Made by a program: the position numbers and the translations under genes. The notes below the pieces were generated by a model, which saw only the letters and a list, made by a program, of their open reading frames with translations, searched no databases and was not told where the DNA came from. Source: Cryoendolithus antarcticus (Eukaryota; Ascomycota; Dothideomycetes; Cladosporiales; Cladosporiaceae). From it: a DNA stretch of 64,000 nucleotides. This document shows positions 57,775 through 64,000 of this stretch, piece by piece. The stretch is taken from assembly GCA_002077065.1 (NCBI GenBank), contig NAJO01000007.1:1-64000 (forward strand). Direction: 5' to 3'. Within the stretch, counting starts at the first letter, position 1, and each line of letters begins with the position of its first letter.

Positions 57775-60276
57775 CTTGACTTGATCTGAGAATCGCGGTG
57801 AAATGAGCTTGGAGTTCTGGGGTTGGCGGCTAATGCAGTCGAGCTGACTTCTTACTTTGCTGGATGAGATGGTAGTGCGGACTTGGATTATGCGGTGGAA
57901 TGATGCTTGAGCGGCCGGCGCCTTGTTTGCTGAGACACTGCTGAATGTGATACTGCTAATGCACGTGAGGCCGGCTCACGGAAAGGTTTGCTGCGGAAAA
58001 TGATGTTGTGATGGAAGGTGAGGTTGTGTTCATGGGATCAGGAGGAGAGGAAGAAATGGAAAGTGCTTTTACCGACTCGTGCTTGGCCGTTCTATCGATT
58101 TCGACGAAGGTGCGCTCGCTTACCATTGGGGCTGTGCAGGCAATTTTTGTATCAGGTTGTGGAGTAGAGGATGACTCGACGTGAGGGAGTGATGTTGAGG
58201 AAGGAACTGAGGAGACTTGAACTGATGCCCACACGCCTCAAAGCAGCCCATTCACATCAGCTATCAGGCGGCCCTACTGTCTTCTGTTATAACACTGTGC
58301 ATGGTGGCAGGCTTGTCTGACTTCTGATACGATACTGTTCTCTGGTGCGTAGTCATTCTGCTCTATGTCCTGCACCTTGCCGCCTCCAGCACAGGCAAAG
58401 CGTGTACGGTCTGGACATATCGAGTCCGCGCTATGCCAGGGCAATAGTGGGGGGCTCTGCACGGATGCAGTACCTGAGATCAAGAGAAGGATAGATACAG
58501 CATGAGACAAAGCCTTCGCTTGTATGTTGACACAAAGCGTTGACCTCATCTAGGCAACGCGAGCAACGGGCGAATTCGGGTTTGGCCGGAGTACAACACG
58601 AGCCTGAGTAGTCGAACGGGGCCTTGAGATCGTAGGACGACTTCGAGCGTGGTTGTTGACTAGCCAAGAAAGCTTCCCTATGCTGCGTCGTTCAAGAAGG
58701 CCACTTCTACTCTCAAGAATTGCAACTTCAGTCCCTCGTAGGATTGCTTCAATTCGTTGGGCAGCACGCAGCTTTGGCAGTGTACACTCACTGAAGAGAG
58801 TCATCAACATATCCGCGCAGCACATTGGATCGGAGGGCATACATCTAGGGTTCGGGACTGCGGATGTCCTGTCGGTAAGTATGAGCTAGATCGTCTCTTC
58901 AATGATAGCAGGTCAACAACAAGTCCAGACCACCTTGGCGAGGCCACGATCCCAAATTTGCTGCCCGTTGAAGCGCACACTGACCTTCACGGCGAGCTTC
59001 GGAGTCGACGGACGCAGGGTCGGTTGCCCACCCCGACCGAACGACAACAAAGATCATGCCTCAAGTATAGGAATGGCGGTCGTTGTATGCCACACATACC
59101 ACACGCTTCTCAGGTCGAGAGAAGAAGAAACTGTGCGTTAAACAACAACGCCATAACACCGGTGACTCCACGTGAACTATCTGCATGCAGTTATTGCGAG
59201 ACTGCGCCTCCGGTTGCTTGATCGGGGGATCTACATTAGCCTGCAACCTTCCGGCGGTGCCCGAGCGGTTGCTCAGCTGCAGGAACAGGAGGAGGTCGCA
59301 CAGCAGCATGACAAGACCACGCACAGCAGCATAGCCGCCACACCTGCAGCAACTCTGCATGCCAATACGCAGCCTCGAATGCCATCTGCATGAAGATACT
59401 ATATTGCACAGCAGACAGATTGCGCCATCCATGGCAAAGTTTGACAGACTCTCGATCCCCAGAGTTTCTCCACGCTTCGGCAGATTACGCAGATTTGCTC
59501 GCTCGGTCCCTGAAATCTAGGGTGTGATCTCGGTTCCAGGCCACGAGGAGGGCTAGCTTGTGCTGCCAACGGCGCGCGCGCCGTGGTCATTGGTAGAGCC
59601 CCTTGCGGTAAGCGGAGAGGAGTGGAGCGAGAGTTTTGGCGTTGGTGGTGTGAAGGCGGTGGACGGCAAAGGCACAAGGGGCCAGCGTGTCAGCACGGGT
59701 GATTCGTCTACTCGAGACACAGGATTTGCGGCGCGCATGGCTTGTTTCCCGTGCGATGTGAGGGCTGAACGTGCGCAGTTTTGTCGATGAGAATTATGCT
59801 TTGTAGATGTTGTCTGCTTCTATGGGATTACTTGCATAGTGGAGACATTTGCGCTTTGTATCGATACATGCATCGTTACTATTCATCATCCTTGACCACC
59901 TCGCGTTGCTGATCTGCGGACTTGCACGAGTCATCAACACGTATTCGCATCAGGTCATGATGGCCGCGATCTGACCGCCCAGCAACGCTAGACAAAGGGC
60001 AGAGCCGAGGGCGTCCTTAGACGAGCGCGTGCACTCCACTTTGGTTCAATTGGCAATGCTTTGGTGAACACAAGCGGTGCACGGAGGGCGGATTGGCAGT
60101 CTTTCGTCGTTGTTCGGCGCAACAGTGAAGCGCTGCGTACTGGATCACAGTCTTACATCTGCCCGAACAAGACAGCTCACGACCTCAAGACACCCATTGG
60201 GATCGCGACGGATGACACGGGGTAGCACCCTTCGACACATCAGGACTCACTCCGCCGCTGTTCCATCACCGCGGAG
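57775..60276. other. Gene-poor stretch, 2.5 kb
   Basis: This is the longest region without a supported gene. It holds the promoters of both flanking genes (divergent). Frames such as 58757-59221 (+) and 58550-58840 (-) overlap each other, are Arg/Ser/Cys-rich and lack motifs. A perfect 16-bp GC palindrome lies at 59569-59584. I see no terminal repeats, tRNA or transposase remnant. GC content looks ordinary, so there is no obvious sign of repeat-induced point mutation. Confidence 0.45.
59569..59584. repeat. 16-bp perfect palindrome of alternating G/C
   Basis: ACGGCGCGCGCGCCGT reads the same on both strands. Its centre is six GC dinucleotides, a sequence type able to form Z-DNA or a short cruciform. 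No flanking gene makes its role clear. Confidence 0.7.
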
Positions 60277-62908
60277 ATGGACAAAGCATTCAGTGGTTTA
60301 CGGGCCAGGAAGTTCTCGATAGACGTACCACGACTGGTGCGTTATACTCAATACACGTCGAGAGCCGATCGTGCGGGAAACTAACATGGCGCAGAAAATC
60401 GGGCCCAACAGAGCAGACAACAGAGATCTGAAGAAGCATATCAATCAACTCCACTTCGAGCCCGAGTCACCTCCTCAGACACCGAGAAGCGTGCGCCCAC
60501 CCTTACCGCAGGACATCGAGGCTGACCTTCGTAACGCATGCGCGGTTGTGCTCCATGGGTTCAAGCCAACAGCGCAGACTTGGCAGGAGCAGTATGGTAA
60601 TAAGCCGCAGCTGGATTACTCGGCAATCAAGCAGGCGCCGAGAAAGCAAGTGGAAGGTAACGGTGCACCGCTGAGCAAAGAAGTGTCGAACAATGAAGCC
60701 GGGCCCACAGCGCAGGAGCTGCGTGCTGCCGCAGAGGCTAAGTTCAGAGAATCGGAGCGCAAGAGGCAGCAGAGGCAGTCACAGGCTCGAGCAGATGAGC
60801 TCATGGCTGGGCCGTCGAAGATGCCCGATATGCCAGGTCGGGATCGCTCGGACTCGCAGCACAATCGTTCGAAGTCCACACCGTACACCGTACCCTCACT
60901 CGTGGCACCGATGCCTGACTTTGCTGCCCGGCCGAAGAGTGTAATGAGGACGGCTTCAACGGGCACTACCGGCTCGACACCGCAGACCGACTCGGCTGAG
61001 TATCCTTGGTCGGCGTCAACAGCGCTGACATCGGCTACTGGAACACCTGCGAAAGATTCGAAGAGGACCTCGGCGCAGGCGGTGCATGCGAGTGCCGAAG
61101 CTGTTCTGGTGACGAAAGCTAGCATCGTAGAGCTGAGGAACGCAAACAAAGACTCGGAAACCAAGGATGCAGGCAAAGCAGAGTTCCAATCAACAACAGC
61201 CTCTGCGCCTCCAGCTGCAACCTCGGGCGAACGCTCGGATTCGAAGATTTTGACACCGCCAACGGAATCAACCACGCCCGTGGCCAAAGTGCCTATCCGA
61301 AAGCCCGTACCTGCATCCACCGATACCTCGAGACCACCAACGAGACAAGCACCAGCACCAGCACCAGTCTTGACCCGCGGCTACAGTACAGATGGCACAT
61401 CGGTGACCAGTGACCCACCCGCAAGCGCTCTAAGCCGATCGCAGAGCCGGTCTGGAAGACGCAAGACCAAGCTATTCGAGCCAGGGTCGCTGCAACGAGC
61501 CGCGAGCCGCGCGAGAAGCGTGACAAGAGATGTCAAGGATTACATGCGCTCCGCATCACGACCACGCCAAGCACCACCCATGCCAGAAGCTGGACCTCAA
61601 TCAGGCCTTCGACGTTCGGAAAGCAGGTCAAGACAGGTTTCGAGTCAAGTGAAGGATTACGTGAGGAGTGCTTCGAGAGCAGTCAGCAGAAAACAGAGTA
61701 TGGACGTAAGCCGGGGTCATGGTCGCTCACCTTCACAAGACTCGTTTGTCAGCGCAAGGTCGAAAGCCGAGACGCACTTCGACGGTGGTAGAAGCAGGAG
61801 CAGAAGGGAGCCATCGAAGCCGTTCTACCGCACAAAGACGAATGCTAGCAACACCGACTTGAACAATGGCAGCGATCGGCCATCTTCGCGTGGCCGAGGT
61901 GCTGACAGGGAGGCAGCGGCCGGTGCAAGCCATGAACAGGCCCAAGTCAATCTCAATCGCGAGCTGCCGCCTCTGCCAGGACTGGACAAGTGGAAGGACG
62001 AGGAGCCGGAGCCATCACAAGCAGCACAAGCCTCTACGGCGTCAAGTCCTTTGCAATCGACTGCGCCAACGCTGAAGCCTGCGAAGCCCAGTATCGGTAA
62101 TATGCGAGAGCAGCCCATCTCGACCGATGACTTTGCCGCAGCACGTGACAACGCACAGCATGCGCCGAAGGAGAGCGTCGATGATGTGCTCGCTGCACGT
62201 ATGGGTGCACCAGTCAGCACTGCTGCAATTGCTAAGAAGCCGACTGGTCTAAGAAAGCCAAATACAGATATTCCGCCTCCGGTCCCAGCCCACGCGCCTC
62301 CCTCGGTACCCACGACGTCTGCCACCATCAGACACATAGATGACTTCGAGTACTCGCATGGCTACGCATCCTCTCCTACTGACCCAAGAGGCGAGTCGGC
62401 CATCAAAGTCGACCGGCGCCGCAGCAAGTCGGCTCTCGAAGTCTATTTGCCCACTCGTCCAGCTAAGGCCCACACCGACAATCCAGCCGTAGCCTTTAGT
62501 GGTCGCGCACAGATCGTCAACGCTCCTCGCAGCAACAGTCAAAGCCGCAACGCTGGCTTTGGTCGTTCAATGAGCACACGTCAAGGGCCGCCGCCGCCGC
62601 CAGTGCAAGTCCGCAACATCGCCACCAGCGCCAACACCCCGCTCCAGCACAGCCGCAACAACAGCGATCACCACGTTCCGATCTACACTGCGAATGCGAT
62701 GGGCGATAGGGCAGTGGAGAGGCCGCAGGCTTTCCGAACGATGTCCGAGCAGAGCGATCAGGCGGGTGCAGGTGTGCAGAAGAAGAAGTGGTGGCGGTTT
62801 AAGGGGGGCAATAACGGCGTACTGAAGACTGTCACAGACAGGAATGGCAGATCGCAGCAAGGAACGAGGGACGATGACTCGGCGGCATCGCCTGTGATTC
62901 GGTACTAA
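60277..62908 (+). CDS. Large disordered RS-rich protein with duplicated KDYxRSASR motif
   Basis: Exons 60277..60324 and 60395..62908 join in phase 0 across a 70-nt intron (GTACCA donor, CTAAC branch, GCGCAG acceptor) to give 853 residues. The spliced start MDKAFSGLRARKFSID continues smoothly into KIGPNRADNRDLKKHINQLHFEPESP. The unspliced ATG at 60386 lies inside the intron end and is less likely. An ordered segment near residues 50-90 (EADLRNACAVVLHGFKPTAQTWQEQYG) is followed by Ser/Pro/Ala/Arg-rich disorder. Two copies of VKDYxRSASR occur at about 396-405 and 435-444. A basic C-terminal patch KKKWWRFKGG may bind membrane or nucleic acid. I do not recognise the family; many Ser-Arg sites suggest phosphorylation. 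Confidence 0.8.
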
Positions 62909-64000
62909 GGCGGACGGCCGTCTTTGTGGACGAAGACGTGGTAATATTGCGTTGGGAGAAAAGCGAGTGAGCACTAATTGGGAGGAGGTCACAGCACAGC
63001 ATGGCGTAGGATGCAGCATCTGGATACGAGGGCATGACGGGATGAGTATGGGTTGCTCGGTTTCCGCGGGTGTGCTGGACTTTTTGGGAAATACCTATTT
63101 GCGCGTTCTGGCGAGGGCTGCAATTGGCAGCGTTGCACTTGTACTTTATTGGCGATGAAGAGAGCTACTGCTTGATAGAGACTATCATCATTGAAAAGCG
63201 TAATACTCTCCCTGACCGGATTAGTCTCATGTACACCTTGCAAGGTTCCCGCACATCGAGGGCTTAGTGCACGCAATAGGGCAACTAAGCTTCCGGGATC
63301 CTCCCTGCAGCGGCCCGCATGCAGCCTGCCGCTCATATGCCAGTTTCACACTTCACTCCATCTTGTCTCTCTTCATTCATAGAAAGCACGGAGCGGCCAC
63401 GGTACGTCGCTCCCTCGCACCTTCCTCGCATGTAACCTGCTGACTCATTATTCCAGTATTGACCGTTGAAGACACCCCAGACACAATATACAGCCCGATC
63501 TTGCATCTCTGCACGTAGCCGCTGCTCGCAGCCGAAACAAACCTCCCCTTGTCTCTGGGGACTTGGAGAGGTGGCTTTCACATGCAAAGATGCAGGGTCC
63601 ATGGCTGACTAACACGAACAGAGATCTGAGGTCAATGCGTCGGTTGCCTGGCTTTACATACTTGACTTCTTCACTCGATGCTCACAACCCGATCACTTCG
63701 CAACAGCATAGCAGCCCGCCCCTCCAAGTCGAGAAGCGTGTCAGCACTATAACGCACCAATGACCGAGCCTTTCTTCGATCTAGCTCTTCTCCTCCCTTG
63801 CCTTCGGGTAGGGAAGTCAGGAGTGATGCGATCCGAAACGATAGTTTTCAACCGGAAGGCGTGTTGCTCCGTTTCTTGGCTTCGGGGATGTGGGTGGTAA
63901 GGACTGCTGTTAAGAAGCTCATTGAGGAAGTGGGTGTTGATGTGGGCAAGTCGAGGGAGATTCATGTCCGGTGATGATGAAAGAATCATAAGTCAAAATT
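62909..64000. other. Right-end region, 1.1 kb, with a possible terminal exon
   Basis: Mostly short frames without character. The plus-strand stretch ending at a TGA at about 63973-63975 is more protein-like and is listed separately. No repeat or RNA gene seen. Confidence 0.4.
63797..63975 (+). CDS. Possible 3' terminal exon of an unidentified gene
   Basis: In this frame about 58 codons read as regular protein: LPSGREVRSDAIRNDSFQPE, a hydrophobic/amphipathic helix (GVLLRFLASGMWVVRTAVKKLIEE) and a charged end (VGKSREIHVR) before TGA. The frame is closed by a TAA upstream at about 63741 and has no ATG in a sensible place, so it would need an upstream exon joined by splicing; I could not find a convincing partner. 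A minus-strand frame overlaps it (63747-63989) and could be the real one instead. Treat as a candidate only. Confidence 0.25.

Noticed and set aside
59255..59285. GGTGCCCGAGCGGTTGCTCAGC resembling a tRNA-Ser/Leu 5' part
   Set aside because: No anticodon arm or T-arm follows and the stems do not pair.
1..64000. CRISPR, prophage, transposon or secondary-metabolite cluster
   Set aside because: No repeat arrays, transposase or integrase motifs, long terminal repeats, or PKS/NRPS/terpene domains were found.

Overview
The window is nuclear DNA of a filamentous ascomycete (Pezizomycotina). The protein set fits Dothideomycetes, perhaps Mycosphaerellales, but this placement is inference from gene content and style. 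Supporting observations: about 25 intact genes on both strands; mostly short introns (46-75 nt, with a few longer) carrying GTANGT-type donors and CTAAC/CTGAC branch sites; GC-rich exons; short promoters; and fungal-specific proteins (Bud4, Ctk3, Mrh4, Zrt3-type ZIP, Avo1/Sin1, and a GH11 xylanase with a CBM1 tail). I see no rRNA, tRNA, CRISPR array, phage or intact transposon, and no secondary-metabolite cluster.

Layout. 1-6.8 kb: the end of an unknown gene, an amidohydrolase, and a Drs2-type P4 flippase whose last exon lies behind a 58-nt intron. 7.7-12.3 kb: an unknown two-exon protein, the mitochondrial protease Oma1, a GT32 glycosyltransferase (three exons) and a small Gly-rich protein with an ATF/CREB-like inverted repeat upstream. 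12.8-17.7 kb: TORC2 subunit Sin1/Avo1, divergent from a PRCC-family nuclear protein, then a ketopantoate-reductase family enzyme. 18.6-26.7 kb: Bud4 (four exons, septation), an SDR carbonyl reductase (three exons) and the mitochondrial DEAD-box helicase Mrh4. 27-33.7 kb: a 2EXR/F-box-like protein, a Zrt3-like zinc transporter, the Vms1 ribosome quality-control hydrolase (its frame requires a GC-AG intron) and an unknown protein. 34-42.7 kb: an unknown disordered protein, Tim23, the Trm732/THADA tRNA-methylation partner and CTD-kinase subunit Ctk3. 43-49.3 kb: secreted xylanase GH11-CBM1 with XlnR-type promoter boxes, an SGNH esterase and a CAMK-like kinase with DLG in place of DFG. 49.9-56.3 kb: Cwc15 divergent from exosome subunit Rrp45, then a large nuclear-looking protein split by a frame change at a T6 run. 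56.9-64 kb: a Cys/acidic protein, a 2.5-kb gene-poor stretch, a large RS-rich protein with an internal repeat, and a possible terminal exon at the right edge.

Most genes are housekeeping and are not an operon-like pathway. Recurrent themes are divergent promoter pairs (Sin1/PRCC, Zrt3/Vms1, Tim23/Trm732, Cwc15/Rrp45), RNA-processing genes, mitochondrial quality/import genes, and introns close to the stop codon (Drs2, Oma1, Tim23). I found no convincing new multi-gene system. The best leads are the frame break in the 52.8-56.3 kb gene, the noncanonical or in-frame introns, the intron that separates the flippase autoinhibitory tail, and several uncharacterised but well-formed proteins. All splice junctions were read by eye and have not been tested against RNA.
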